From Phenylobacterium sp. (GTDB lineage: Bacteria > Pseudomonadota > Alphaproteobacteria > Caulobacterales > Caulobacteraceae), in the NCBI RefSeq assembly GCF_016793285.1, contig NZ_JAEUMO010000230.1, forward strand, positions 1 through 50,876: a DNA stretch of 50,876 nucleotides, read 5' to 3'. The stretch's first letter is position 1. Each line of letters starts with the position of its first letter. A model generated the notes under the pieces. It had not been told where the DNA came from, searched no databases, and saw nothing but the letters and a program-made list of their open reading frames with translations. This document shows, piece after piece, positions 6,289 through 14,380 of the stretch. Position numbers and translations under genes: made by a program.

Positions 6289-8961
6289 CTAGAACTTGTA
6301 CGTCAGGCGCACATAGCCGCGTCGCCCCACCAGGTCATAGACGAAGGTGTCGGTGTTGCCGTCGGTGAAGCTGGGCAGGAACGGCGCATCCTCTTCGAAG
6401 ATGTTGTCGACCCCAACCGCGACCGTCGCGTCGTCCATCAGCCGATAGGCGAACTGGGCATTGTGGTAGAAGACGTTGGGCGTGCGGTAGCCCAGCGCCG
6501 TGGGCGCGGCGCTGAGGTCGGTGGCCTTGCCGATCCACTGGATCGTGTAGCTCGCGCTCCACTTCGGATCGTCCACCGTCAGCGAGGTCAGCCCGCGCCA
6601 CTTCGGATAGCCGCCGATCCCCCCGCCGATCCGGCCGCGGTAGATGATCGGCGCGCCGCCCGGGAACGGGATGATGGTGTAGTCCTTCAGGTAGGTGACG
6701 CTGCCCGTCAGGGTCGCCCGGCGCGCCATCACGTCGAACGCGTAGGTCGCCGCGGCGTCGTAGCCCTTCACCGTCTCGGCGCCGACGTTCACCTGTTGCG
6801 ACGAGAGGAAGTTGATCTCGCCCGTCAGCGTGTTGCGGGTAAAGTTCTGCGCGGAGCAGAACGGGTGCGCCAGGTTGGGCGTGTTGTAGCAGACCGACAG
6901 CTTGGTCGAGCCGGTGATCGAGCGGATCGCGTTGTCGATGTCGATCTTGAAGTAGTCGAACGTCAGCGACAGCCCGGGGACGACGGGCGGCTCCCACACC
7001 AGGCCCAGCGTCAGCGTCTCGGCCTCTTCCGGGATCAGGTTCACATTGCCGCCGGTGGTGGTCAGGATCGCGTTGTTGGGCTGGACGTAGTTGGCGGGGA
7101 CGCCCGTCGCGCGACAGTTCGCGACCAGGGTCGCGTTGGTGCTGGTCGAGTAGCGGCTGCAGGGGTCGGTGGTGGTGAGCTGGCCCTGGGTCAGGCCGCT
7201 GAACAGCTCCGCGACGTTCGGGACGCGGAACGCCGTGCCCCAGGTCGCGCGGGCGCGCAGGCCGTAGGCGATCGACCAGTCCAGGCCGGCCTTGTAGTTC
7301 ACGTCGCTGCCGAAGCGCTTGTAGTCGGAGAAGCGGATGGCGCCGTCGAACCGCAGCGACTCCACCATCGGCAGGTCCTTGAGCAGCGGAACGCTGAGTT
7401 CGCCGTAGGCTTCGACCGCCTCGACCGCGCCCTTGATCGGGCTCTGCTGGTTCGAGTTCGCGATGCCCAGCACGATCAGGTTGTCGGGATTGCGGAAGCC
7501 CTCGTCCTTCCGGTACGTCGCGCCCGCCGCCACCTGCAGCGGACCGGCCGGAAGCTGGAACAGCGTGCCCGTTGTATCGAAGCTGAGGTTCAGCGTCTCG
7601 TTGCCGCCGGTGTCGATCGTCGTGGTCAGGATGTAACGGAGCACCTCCGGCGTGACGTCGCCGGCGCCGAGGTAGTCCGCGCACGGGATCGCCGCGCCCG
7701 GCGTGAACGAGCAGACGGCGGTGTTCAGCGTGTTGGCGACGTTCTGCCGGTTGGCGATGTTGGTGAAGCCGTCCGTTCCCGTGCTGCGGCCGTAGTTGGC
7801 CGAGAGCTCCCAGGTCCAGTCCTTCCCGAACTTGCCGCGCGCCCCCGCCGTCGCCTGGTAGGTGTTGGTCTCCTGGAAGGCCACGCGTGAGCCGCCTTCG
7901 ACCAGGCGCCGCTGGATCACGGTCACCGTCTGGCCCGTCGGGTTCGTCGGGTTGCTCGCCGCCACGACGAGGTTCGTGAGCGTGCCCGGCGTCGAACTCT
8001 GGTCCGTCTTGCGGTGCGTATAGAGGAACTCGCCGAAGAGCTGGATCCCCTCCGCCACCTCGTACTCGCCGAACACCCCGGTCGTCAGGCGCTCGAGGGG
8101 GTTCACGGCGTTGAGGTAGTTGTTCCCCTGGAAGCCGTGGACCGCGACGTTGTACGGCGCGAACGTGTTGCCGCCGGTGAAGTTGATGATCTGGCCGTTC
8201 GGCAGCGAGGCGCGACCGCCGGCCGTGGCGCCGCTCCCGGAACAGACGAGCGTCCCGCTGGCGCCGCTCTTCTGGCAGCCCGCGCGGCTGAACATGTTGA
8301 CCGGCTGGGTCACCTGGTAACTGGCCGCGAACTGCAGGTGGCCGCGGTCGGTGCGCAGGCCGTAGGCGGCGTCGGCCGTGAAGTCGGTGCCATCGCCCTC
8401 GTCGCTTACCCCGTAGCGGGCGGCGACCTCGAAGCCCTCGATGTCGGTGCGGGTGATGATGTTCACGACCCCGGCCACCGCGTCGGTGCCGTAGATCGCC
8501 GAGGCGCCGTCCTTCAGCACCTCGATCCGGCCGATGATGGACGCGGGGATGGTGTTCAGGTCGGGCGCACTGTTGGCGCCGGTGCCCCCGTTGACGAGCC
8601 GCCGCCCGTTCAGCAGCACGAGGGTCCGGTTGATGCCGAGGCCGCGCAGGTTGACCGTCGCCGTGCCCCAGCCCCGCGACGCCCAGTAGGCATTGCCCTG
8701 GCCGCCCGAGTAGCCGGCCGCCGCGGGCAGCCGCTGCAGCATCGTCTCCACGTTGACGATGCCGCTCTTGGCGATCTCTGGCGCACCGATCACGGTAGCC
8801 GGCCCCACGCCCTCGATGTCCGCACGCTTGATGCGGCTGCCGGTGACGATGACTTCGCCCACGTCGTCGCCGTCGGCCGCCGCCTGCGCGAGCGCCGCGC
8901 CGGACGGCATCAGCGCCGCGCATGCGCCAGCCATCAGAAGTCGCTTGCCAAGCCCGTTCAT
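6289..8961 (-). CDS. TonB-dependent receptor
   Basis: An 890-residue outer-membrane receptor. Residues 1-26 are a signal peptide; a TonB-box-like EVIVTGSRI follows, then the plug domain (VNLRGLGINRTLVLLNGRR, VLKDGASAIYGTDAVAGVVNIIT) and a 22-strand barrel ending in the C-terminal aromatic signature YVRLTYKF. The plug motifs are those of the large receptor group common in Caulobacterales and sphingomonads that takes up sugars, small peptides or chelates. The ATG at 8961 has GGGGG seven bases upstream; a TTG two codons earlier is less likely. Followed by a cupin, protease and two PepSY proteins, so it is probably co-transcribed with them. The ligand cannot be read from sequence. Confidence 0.88.
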   Translation of the reverse strand: MNGLGKRLLMAGACAALMPSGAALAQAAADGDDVGEVIVTGSRIKRADIEGVGPATVIGAPEIAKSGIVNVETMLQRLPAAAGYSGGQGNAYWASRGWGTATVNLRGLGINRTLVLLNGRRLVNGGTGANSAPDLNTIPASIIGRIEVLKDGASAIYGTDAVAGVVNIITRTDIEGFEVAARYGVSDEGDGTDFTADAAYGLRTDRGHLQFAASYQVTQPVNMFSRAGCQKSGASGTLVCSGSGATAGGRASLPNGQIINFTGGNTFAPYNVAVHGFQGNNYLNAVNPLERLTTGVFGEYEVAEGIQLFGEFLYTHRKTDQSSTPGTLTNLVVAASNPTNPTGQTVTVIQRRLVEGGSRVAFQETNTYQATAGARGKFGKDWTWELSANYGRSTGTDGFTNIANRQNVANTLNTAVCSFTPGAAIPCADYLGAGDVTPEVLRYILTTTIDTGGNETLNLSFDTTGTLFQLPAGPLQVAAGATYRKDEGFRNPDNLIVLGIANSNQQSPIKGAVEAVEAYGELSVPLLKDLPMVESLRFDGAIRFSDYKRFGSDVNYKAGLDWSIAYGLRARATWGTAFRVPNVAELFSGLTQGQLTTTDPCSRYSTSTNATLVANCRATGVPANYVQPNNAILTTTGGNVNLIPEEAETLTLGLVWEPPVVPGLSLTFDYFKIDIDNAIRSITGSTKLSVCYNTPNLAHPFCSAQNFTRNTLTGEINFLSSQQVNVGAETVKGYDAAATYAFDVMARRATLTGSVTYLKDYTIIPFPGGAPIIYRGRIGGGIGGYPKWRGLTSLTVDDPKWSASYTIQWIGKATDLSAAPTALGYRTPNVFYHNAQFAYRLMDDATVAVGVDNIFEEDAPFLPSFTDGNTDTFVYDLVGRRGYVRLTYKF

Positions 8962-9021
8962 GATCAAACCCCCAATGGATCCCGCATCGGGCGCCGCGTT
9001 CCGCTGGTCGCCACAAGGCGC

Positions 9022-9046
9022 GAAGGAGCCGACGGAAGGGTGTCAA
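9022..9046 (-). promoter_or_regulatory. Possible promoter of the TonB receptor
   Basis: On the minus strand TTGACA (9046-9041) is followed after 11 bases by GCTCCTTC (9029-9022). This resembles the Caulobacter housekeeping pattern TTGACGS, 10-14 bases, GCTANAWC, with mismatches in the -10. The start site would fall about 55 bases before the receptor ATG. Weak on its own. Confidence 0.3.
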
Positions 9047-9055
9047 CGTCAAGTC

Positions 9056-9067
9056 ATGTATATACAT
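9056..9067. promoter_or_regulatory. Perfect 12-base palindrome, possible operator
   Basis: ATGTATATACAT is its own reverse complement and lies 10 bases upstream (on the minus strand) of the putative -35 of the TonB receptor. The position suits a regulator-binding site; the protein is unknown. Confidence 0.35.
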
Positions 9068-9298
9068 AATGAAGGCCGAGTTTCGGTTGTTTTTGCCGAG
9101 ACTCTGTCGGATTTTCCCGCATCCGCCTCGCATTATGCCCCGAATTGGGTATTTTTATCTTGATATTGGGGAATATCCCGCATTTATCGCGTTATTTTTG
9201 TCTTCGTCGCCGCGTTGACAGTGACCATCGGCTTGACAGCCAAGCAAGCATAGGAAAGAGGAATAATTGTGCAGGATAAGTGTGCGATGAGGGGGACT

Positions 9299-9314
9299 CG
9301 TATCAGATGATACG
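9299..9314. promoter_or_regulatory. Perfect 16-base inverted repeat, possible operator
   Basis: CGTATCA and TGATACG flank a two-base GA centre, giving seven-base arms. It lies in the noncoding gap about 340 bases before the TonB receptor start and 205 bases after the sigma-factor stop. Such a compact symmetric site suits a dimeric regulator, but no neighbour can be tied to it. Confidence 0.35.
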
Positions 9315-9518
9315 ATCTCATCAGGCAGCTTCAGGATCTGGACAGAGCGGATTTAGGATCTCGAATACCTGCATTTCCGACTGAATACATGACATTCGCA
9401 TCGCCGGAGCGGCGTGCGGTCCTGGCCCCGCAAGGCGGGACGAACGGGCGCGGATGAGCGCCTCGCATCGACATACGCAGCGGCGAAGCGCACCCCTCAG
9501 GACCGACGTGCGGTCCCG

Positions 9519-10097
9519 TCAGGACGCGTCGTCGCCGAGCTGCAGGAGCTCGGCCAGGCGCCGGCGCGCCCGGTAGACCCTGATCTCCACCGCCTTGGCA
9601 GTGAGCCCGAGGACCTCTCCGGCCGCCTGCTGCGACAATCCCTCGAAGACCGTGAGAATGAGGGGCTCCTTGAGGCCGGCCGGCAACCCGGCCACCGCGC
9701 GGTCCAGCCGGTCCAGCCGCTGGCGCGTGATCAGCGACATCTCGGCGTCGGGGCTCGGATCCGCGCGGCTCTGCGCCTCGAAACCTTCCGGATCGGCCTG
9801 CCCGAGCACGACACGGCGCAGATAGCGCCGGCGGGCGCGGTCGCGGCACTTGTTGAGCGCGATCGCACGCAGCCAGACGCCGAACGGGCGACTGTCATCG
9901 TAGCGGGCCAGCGCCTTCCAGGCGGACACGAAGGTGTCCTGCACGACATCGCCCGCAGCGTCGGGATCGCCCGTGTACCGCCTTGCGAAGCGGAAGAGAT
10001 CGTTCGTATGCGCCCGCATGAGCCGGCCGAATGCGGCGTCGTCGCCGGCCAGCGCCCGCGCGGCCAGGGCGGCGTCCGGTGCGCCTTCGCCGGTCAA
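9519..10097 (-). CDS. ECF sigma factor, CnrH-like
   Basis: A 192-residue sigma-70 family protein with region 2 (DLFRFARRYTGDPDAAGDV through VSAWKALARYD, residues about 30-72) and region 4 (GLSQQAAGEVLGLTAKAVEI, then VYRARRRLAELL) and nothing else, the ECF plan. I take TTG at 10097 as start: it overlaps the stop of the upstream gene (TTGA), gives the usual ECF length, and no ATG or GTG lies before region 2. Last gene of a three-gene unit with the order anti-sigma, periplasmic metal sensor, sigma, as in cnrYXH of Cupriavidus, where nickel or cobalt sensing frees the sigma factor. The metal here is unknown. Confidence 0.85.
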   Translation of the reverse strand: MTGEGAPDAALAARALAGDDAAFGRLMRAHTNDLFRFARRYTGDPDAAGDVVQDTFVSAWKALARYDDSRPFGVWLRAIALNKCRDRARRRYLRRVVLGQADPEGFEAQSRADPSPDAEMSLITRQRLDRLDRAVAGLPAGLKEPLILTVFEGLSQQAAGEVLGLTAKAVEIRVYRARRRLAELLQLGDDAS

Positions 10098-10534
10098 AGG
10101 GTCTCTTCGGTGAGGGCCTGCGATATGCGTTGGTCGTAGCGGGCCGCCTGCGCCGGCGTCAGGATCTTCCGCATCTCCAGAACGTGGAGGATGGTTTCCT
10201 TCTGCAGTTCGCCCATCGTGTGGTGGAAGCGTTCGACCGCAGCCTGGACCTCGGGCGAGTAGGTGTGCCCCGACTGAATCGCCGCCGCCAGCGCGGCGTT
10301 CGCGGCGCGAAGTTCCGCTTCGCGCGCCTTGCGCCGCACGGCGAAGTCGCGCTCCAGCGTTTCGAGCTGCGCGTCCTGGCCGGCGCTGAGGTCGAGTTCC
10401 TCGTGGACGAACTCGTGCAGCGACGGTGGGTCCGGCTCGCGCCCGAAGATCCTCGCGCCCGCCCAGGCCCCCACGCCGATCGCCGCCAGCGACAGGACCA
10501 GCGTGATCAGCAGGTTTCGGGAGACCAGCCCCAC
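10094..10534 (-). CDS. Periplasmic heavy-metal sensor, CnrX-like
   Basis: A 146-residue protein with one N-terminal membrane anchor (NLLITLVLSLAAIGVGAWAG) and a helical periplasmic domain: HEFVHEELDLSAGQ, a long charged helix, then FHHTMGELQKE and LEMRKILTPAQAARYDQ. This matches the heavy-metal resistance / CnrX family, in which His, Glu and Met residues of the helical hairpin bind Ni or Co; the HEFVHEE and FHHTM segments hold suitable ligands. The GTG at 10534 shares one base with the TAG stop of the preceding gene, which decides the start. Expected to pass the metal signal to the membrane anti-sigma protein encoded just upstream. Confidence 0.75.
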   Translation of the reverse strand: MGLVSRNLLITLVLSLAAIGVGAWAGARIFGREPDPPSLHEFVHEELDLSAGQDAQLETLERDFAVRRKAREAELRAANAALAAAIQSGHTYSPEVQAAVERFHHTMGELQKETILHVLEMRKILTPAQAARYDQRISQALTEETL

Positions 10535-10821
10535 TAGTGCCTGTCCAGCAGCGTGGAGGGCGCGAACACGCTCGCGACCTGGAACGCCGCCACTTCCGGC
10601 CTGGGGGCGGCCTCGCGCGCATGCGCGGCCCCGAGCGCCGCGCCGGCTGTCAGCGCGAAGACGACCGCACCGGCGCGGGCCGGCAGCAGCCATGCGTCCA
10701 CCGAGCGCGCACGGCGGACGCGCGCGATGCGCCGCCACGCTCCGGGACCGATCTGCGACAGGTCCGCATCCGGCGGCGAGGCCCGCAGCGCTTCGATCAG
10801 GTCGTCGAGGGAAGGTTTCAA
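10534..10821 (-). CDS. Membrane anti-sigma factor, CnrY-like
   Basis: A 95-residue protein. An N-terminal cytoplasmic part (KPSLDDLIEALRASPPDADL then GAWRRIARVRRARS) would hold the sigma factor; a single membrane span follows (ARAGAVVFALTAGAALGAA) with a short periplasmic tail. I start at TTG 10821 because AGAGG lies seven bases upstream; GTG at 10836 adds five residues and cannot be excluded. Small size, one span and position first in the unit match CnrY. Sequence likeness to CnrY itself is low, as is usual for this class, so the call rests on architecture and gene order. Confidence 0.6.
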   Translation of the reverse strand: MKPSLDDLIEALRASPPDADLSQIGPGAWRRIARVRRARSVDAWLLPARAGAVVFALTAGAALGAAHAREAAPRPEVAAFQVASVFAPSTLLDRH

Positions 10822-10982
10822 GCGGTCGCCTCTCACTGCGTCACTAGACCCTATACGACAGACGGTCCCGGCCCCCTCACCGCCCCGGGGTCTGAACACC
10901 GCCCGTCATGGGATACCGCGTCCGGGCGGCGCCGGTCGAGCCTGCGGCAGGCCGCTCCCGCCCGGGCGCGGACTCGGCTCCC

Positions 10983-11008
10983 CTGACGCTACGTCGCCGC
11001 GCTATAGG
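10983..11008 (+). promoter_or_regulatory. Promoter of the thiolase-like gene (Caulobacter-type)
   Basis: CTGACGC (10983-10989), an 11-base spacer and GCTATAGG (11001-11008) fit the Caulobacter housekeeping consensus TTGACGS, 10-14 bases, GCTANAWC, with one mismatch in the -35 and two near the end of the -10. It lies 40 bases before the ATG at 11048 in the right orientation. Confidence 0.45.
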
Positions 11009-11047
11009 GTGCGCCGCGCGTGCGCCTGGATGCCAGAGGGGACGAGA

Positions 11048-12604
11048 ATGGACGACAATACGCCCGTGATCATCGGTGTCGGCGAGGCTTCCGAGCGGAT
11101 CGGGGCGCCGGACTACGCGGCGCGCTCGCCCGTCGAACTCGCCGCGCTGGCCGCCAGGGCCGCCCTGGACGACGCCGGCGCCGCCGTGGAGATCGCGCCC
11201 CGGATCGAGGTGATGGCCGCAATCCGGCAGTTCGAAGTGTCCGGCCCCCGCGCCGTCGCGCCCTTCGGCAAGTCGAACAACTTCCCCCGCTCGGTGGCCA
11301 GGCGGATCGGCGCCCACCCGCAGCGCGCGATCCTGGAGCCGGTCGGCGGCCAGGGCCCGCAGCACCTGGTCAACGAATTCGCCCACGCCATCGGGCGCGG
11401 CGAGATGCGGCTGGCGCTGATCTGCGGCTCGGAGGCGATCTCCACGGTCCGTGACCTGGCCGGCAAGGGCGAGACCCGCGACTGGTCCGAAGCGGTCGAG
11501 GGCCAGCTCGAGGAGCGCGGCTACGGCGTCGACGGGCTGGTCGACGCGGTGATCGCCGAGCACGGCGCGCGCACGCCCATCCAGGTCTACGCGATGTACG
11601 AGAACGCGCGGCGCGCGAAGCGCGGGCTGACCCGCGAGGCCTACCTGCGGGAGATGGGCGAGTTGTTCGCGCCCTTCACGACCGTGGCGGCCGGCAACCC
11701 GCATGCCATGTCGCAATCGGTGTTCACCGCCGGGGAGCTGGCGACGGTGACGCCGCAGAATCGCGTCGTCGCCGACCCGTTTCCGCGCCGCATGGTGGCC
11801 CGCGACCAGGCGAACCAGGGCGCCGCGGTGCTGATCGCGTCCGTCGGCATGGCGCGCGAGCTGGGCGTGCCGGAGGACCGCTGGGTCTACCTCCACGGCG
11901 GCGCCGACGTGACTGAGCGCACGCCGTTCCAGCGCAACGACCTGGCGGCCTATCCCGCCGCGGTGCTGGCCGCCAAGCAGGCGCTCGCGGGCGCCGGCGT
12001 GGGCGTGGACGAGATCGCCGCCTTCGACCTCTATAGCTGCTTCCCGGTGGCGGTCTTCAGCGTGCGCGACGAACTGGGCATCGCGGCGGACGATCCGCGC
12101 CCCCTGACGGTGACCGGCGGCCTCCCGTTCTTCGGCGGCGCCGGCAACAACTACTCGATGCACGCGATCGCCAGCCTCGTGCGGGCGCTCCGGGCGAAGC
12201 CGGGGTCCTACGGCCTGCTCGGCGCGAACGGCGGGTTTCTGTCCAAGTATTCGGTCGGCGTCTACGCGACCAGGCCGCGGGATTGGCGGCCCTTCGACAG
12301 CGCCGGGCTGCAGGCCGAGATCGACGGCTGGTCCGCGCCGACCCCCGCACCCGACAGCGCCCTGGAAGGCGCGGTCGAGACCTACACGATCGACTACGGC
12401 CGCGAGGCCCCGCATGGGGTGCTCGTCTGCCGGACCGACGCGGGCGAGCGCTTCCTGGCCATGACTTCGCCGGACTATCCGGCGGTGCTGGAGGCCATGC
12501 GGGCGCAGGACCCCCTGGGCGCGCGCGTCTCCTGCGCCCTGGACGAGCGCGGTCGCCGGGTCGTCGAGGCGATCGCGATCCGGAACGGCCCCGCCGCGGC
12601 CTGA
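11048..12604 (+). CDS. Thiolase-like acetyl-CoA acetyltransferase
   Basis: A 518-residue protein of the thiolase superfamily, SCP2-thiolase-like branch. Visible signs are the opening TPVIIGVGEASERIG, a GGQGPQHLVNEFAHAI segment at the place of the usual nucleophile loop, FDLYSCFPVAV, and GGLPFFGGAGNNYSMHAI followed by LLGANGGFLSKYSVGVY near the end. The N-terminal nucleophile Cys of classical thiolases is not obvious (the loop reads EPVGGQGPQ), while a Cys in DLYSCFP is conserved in this branch. Start ATG at 11048 is preceded by AGAGGGGAC. Likely handles an acyl-CoA intermediate in the degradation routes around it, together with the SDR and crotonase; the exact substrate is open. Confidence 0.75.
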   Translation: MDDNTPVIIGVGEASERIGAPDYAARSPVELAALAARAALDDAGAAVEIAPRIEVMAAIRQFEVSGPRAVAPFGKSNNFPRSVARRIGAHPQRAILEPVGGQGPQHLVNEFAHAIGRGEMRLALICGSEAISTVRDLAGKGETRDWSEAVEGQLEERGYGVDGLVDAVIAEHGARTPIQVYAMYENARRAKRGLTREAYLREMGELFAPFTTVAAGNPHAMSQSVFTAGELATVTPQNRVVADPFPRRMVARDQANQGAAVLIASVGMARELGVPEDRWVYLHGGADVTERTPFQRNDLAAYPAAVLAAKQALAGAGVGVDEIAAFDLYSCFPVAVFSVRDELGIAADDPRPLTVTGGLPFFGGAGNNYSMHAIASLVRALRAKPGSYGLLGANGGFLSKYSVGVYATRPRDWRPFDSAGLQAEIDGWSAPTPAPDSALEGAVETYTIDYGREAPHGVLVCRTDAGERFLAMTSPDYPAVLEAMRAQDPLGARVSCALDERGRRVVEAIAIRNGPAAA

Positions 12605-12637
12605 CGCCGAAGCCTCCGGCCGGGGCGCCGTCGCGCG

Positions 12638-13420
12638 CTAGAACGCTTCGCCGTGCAGGTCGAAGTAGGCGCGGTAGGGGACGCCGCGGCCGGTGAGGAA
12701 GCCGGCGTCGACCGGCAGGACGACGCCGGTGATCGCGCGCGCCGCGGGGCTGGCCAGGAAGTAGCAGGCCTCCGCGATGTCCTCGGGCTCCACCACGCGC
12801 TGCAGCGGCACGTTCGCAGCCGTGGAGGCCTGGCGCTCCGGCGGGATGTCGCCGCCGCCCATGCGGTTCGACATCGGCCCGGGCGCAACGGCGTTCACCC
12901 GGAAGCCGTGACGGCCGAACTCGAAGGCGGCCTGCCGCACGAGGCCGTCGAGCGCCGACTTGCTGGCCGCGTAGTGGACGCCCGACATATAGGCGACATG
13001 GCGGCTGGCGATCGAGGAGATCACCGTCACCGAGGCGCCCGGGCCCGACGCGTTGGCGGCGGCGGCCTTGATGGTCAGGAATGCGCCGGTGAGGTTCACG
13101 TCGATGACGCGCCGCCAGTCCTGGGCGCTCATCTGCGGAATGGTGTGGCGGCTGGCGACGCCCGCGGCGCCGGCCACGGCGTCGAGCCCGCCGCGCGGCT
13201 TCGCGAAGGCCTCGACCAGCGGCAGGAACGTGGTGTCGTCGGTGACGTCGCAGACGAAGCCCTCGGCGCTGAGGCCCGCGGCGCGGATCGCGTCCACCAC
13301 GGCGGCGACGCCGTCCTCGCGGGCGTCGAGGACGGCGACGTGCGCGCCGGCCTCCGCGAAGCGCCGGGCGATGGCGGCGCCGATGCCGGCCCCGGCGCCG
13401 GTGACGAGGGCGGTCTTCAT
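12638..13420 (-). CDS. Short-chain dehydrogenase/reductase
   Basis: A 260-residue classical SDR. The Rossmann motif TGAGAGIG is at residues 8-15; NAG is replaced by GAAG at the end of beta 4; the catalytic Ser is in ISSIASR and the Tyr and Lys in HYAASKSALDG. The C-terminus has an extra YFDLHGEAF tail. The ATG at 13420 overlaps the stop of the alpha/beta-hydrolase gene (ATGA), so the two are one unit. A much longer frame that extends upstream to 15061 is a shadow of the hydrolase and HupE genes. Most likely oxidises a hydroxyacyl or alcohol group of a catabolic intermediate; substrate unknown. Confidence 0.82.
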   Translation of the reverse strand: MKTALVTGAGAGIGAAIARRFAEAGAHVAVLDAREDGVAAVVDAIRAAGLSAEGFVCDVTDDTTFLPLVEAFAKPRGGLDAVAGAAGVASRHTIPQMSAQDWRRVIDVNLTGAFLTIKAAAANASGPGASVTVISSIASRHVAYMSGVHYAASKSALDGLVRQAAFEFGRHGFRVNAVAPGPMSNRMGGGDIPPERQASTAANVPLQRVVEPEDIAEACYFLASPAARAITGVVLPVDAGFLTGRGVPYRAYFDLHGEAF

Positions 13421-14187
13421 GTCGGGAAAGCGCTCCTTTGCGCGGACAGGAACTGCTCCAGGAGGCGCAGCACGAGGTCGGGCCGGTCCAGCAGCGAGGC
13501 ATGGCCGGTCATCGGCATGACGTGCAGTTCCGCGCCCGGGATTTCGCGGGCCATCCGGCGCGAGCCTTCCAGGTTCGGGTCCTGCTCGCCGGTGGCCAGG
13601 AACGTGGGGACCGCGATCGCCGCGAGGCCGTCGGTCCAGGCGGGATGCCCCGCCAGGGTGCGGGCCGAAACGCCGGCCCCCTCCGGATCGCGGCGGGCGA
13701 ACCAGCGCCGGTCGATCCGCGGCGTCGGGATCGCGGCGGCGTCGCGCAGGGCCCGCGCCTGCGCGCTGCCCGTGGCGCGCACCGCTTCCGGCGCAGGGGG
13801 GCCGCCGGTCGCGTCGAACAGGATCAGCCGCCCGACCCGCTCCGGCGCCTGCAGCGCCATGCGGGTGGCGACCCGCGCGCCGTAGGCCATGCCGCACACG
13901 CTGGCCCGGGCGCACCCTGCAGCGTCGAGCACCGCGAGCGCATCGGCGAGATGGGTGTCGAGCGTGTGCGACGCCGGCGGCCCCGCATCGCTGTCGCCGT
14001 CGCCGCGGCGGTCGTAGCGTAGCACGGCGTAGCGCTCGGCCAGGGCGGCCGTCGCGCCGTCCCAGATCCCCAGCGCGGCCGTGGCCATCGAGCACAGAAG
14101 CACGGCCGGCGCGTCCGCGGCGCCGTCGCGCCGCCAGGCGATGCGAACCCCGTCGGGGCGGCTCAGGACGGCGTCGGCGCCACTCAT
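13417..14187 (-). CDS. Alpha/beta-hydrolase fold protein with Ala at the nucleophile
   Basis: A 256-residue alpha/beta-hydrolase: LRYDRRGDGDSD, then the nucleophile elbow reading CGMAYGARVA, the acid in GEQDPN and the His in MTGHASLLD. The elbow normally reads GxSxG; here residue 101 is Ala (GCC codon at 13885-13887), one base away from Ser (TCC). The acid and His are kept. So either the protein is a non-hydrolytic relative or it has recently lost activity. The start is taken at ATG 14187, with AGAGGAG upstream, rather than 14244. The product resembles 3-oxoadipate enol-lactonase-type hydrolases in plan. Coupled to the SDR by a four-base overlap. Confidence 0.75.
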   Translation of the reverse strand: MSGADAVLSRPDGVRIAWRRDGAADAPAVLLCSMATAALGIWDGATAALAERYAVLRYDRRGDGDSDAGPPASHTLDTHLADALAVLDAAGCARASVCGMAYGARVATRMALQAPERVGRLILFDATGGPPAPEAVRATGSAQARALRDAAAIPTPRIDRRWFARRDPEGAGVSARTLAGHPAWTDGLAAIAVPTFLATGEQDPNLEGSRRMAREIPGAELHVMPMTGHASLLDRPDLVLRLLEQFLSAQRSAFPT

Positions 14188-14380
14188 GCTCGTCAGGCTC
14201 CTCTCGTCGATGGGCGTCCTGGGCCGCGGCGTCATCCGGCTCACGTTTTAGGCGGCGGATTTCGGGATACCATATGGCGGCGAGGAATGTCGGCATTCCC
14301 GCGCGTCGGTGGACCAGGCTCGGGACCGCGATATACCGGTCACTCAAAGCCGCGAGAGACGGCCAAGGGAACGACCGATC

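Larger units (their letters stand above)
8962..9518. other. 557-base intergenic gap, AT-rich for this window
   Basis: No credible gene on either strand. The part from about 9055 to 9400 is much richer in A and T than the surrounding coding DNA. It contains a probable promoter for the TonB receptor near 9022-9046, two perfect palindromes (9056-9067 and 9299-9314), two TTGACAG direct repeats 18 bases apart (9215 and 9233), and a short GC hairpin just after the sigma-factor stop (9500-9516). A small RNA is possible but I see no promoter and terminator pair to support one. Confidence 0.7.

Noticed and set aside
9215-9262. Two TTGACA hexamers as a plus-strand promoter
   Set aside because: No acceptable -10 at 16-18 bases from either, and no plus-strand gene follows until 11048.
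9500-9516. GGACCG-ACGTG-CGGTCC hairpin as terminator of the sigma-factor unit
   Set aside because: Only six base pairs, no U-run, and such short GC stems are common by chance in this DNA; not listed as a feature.
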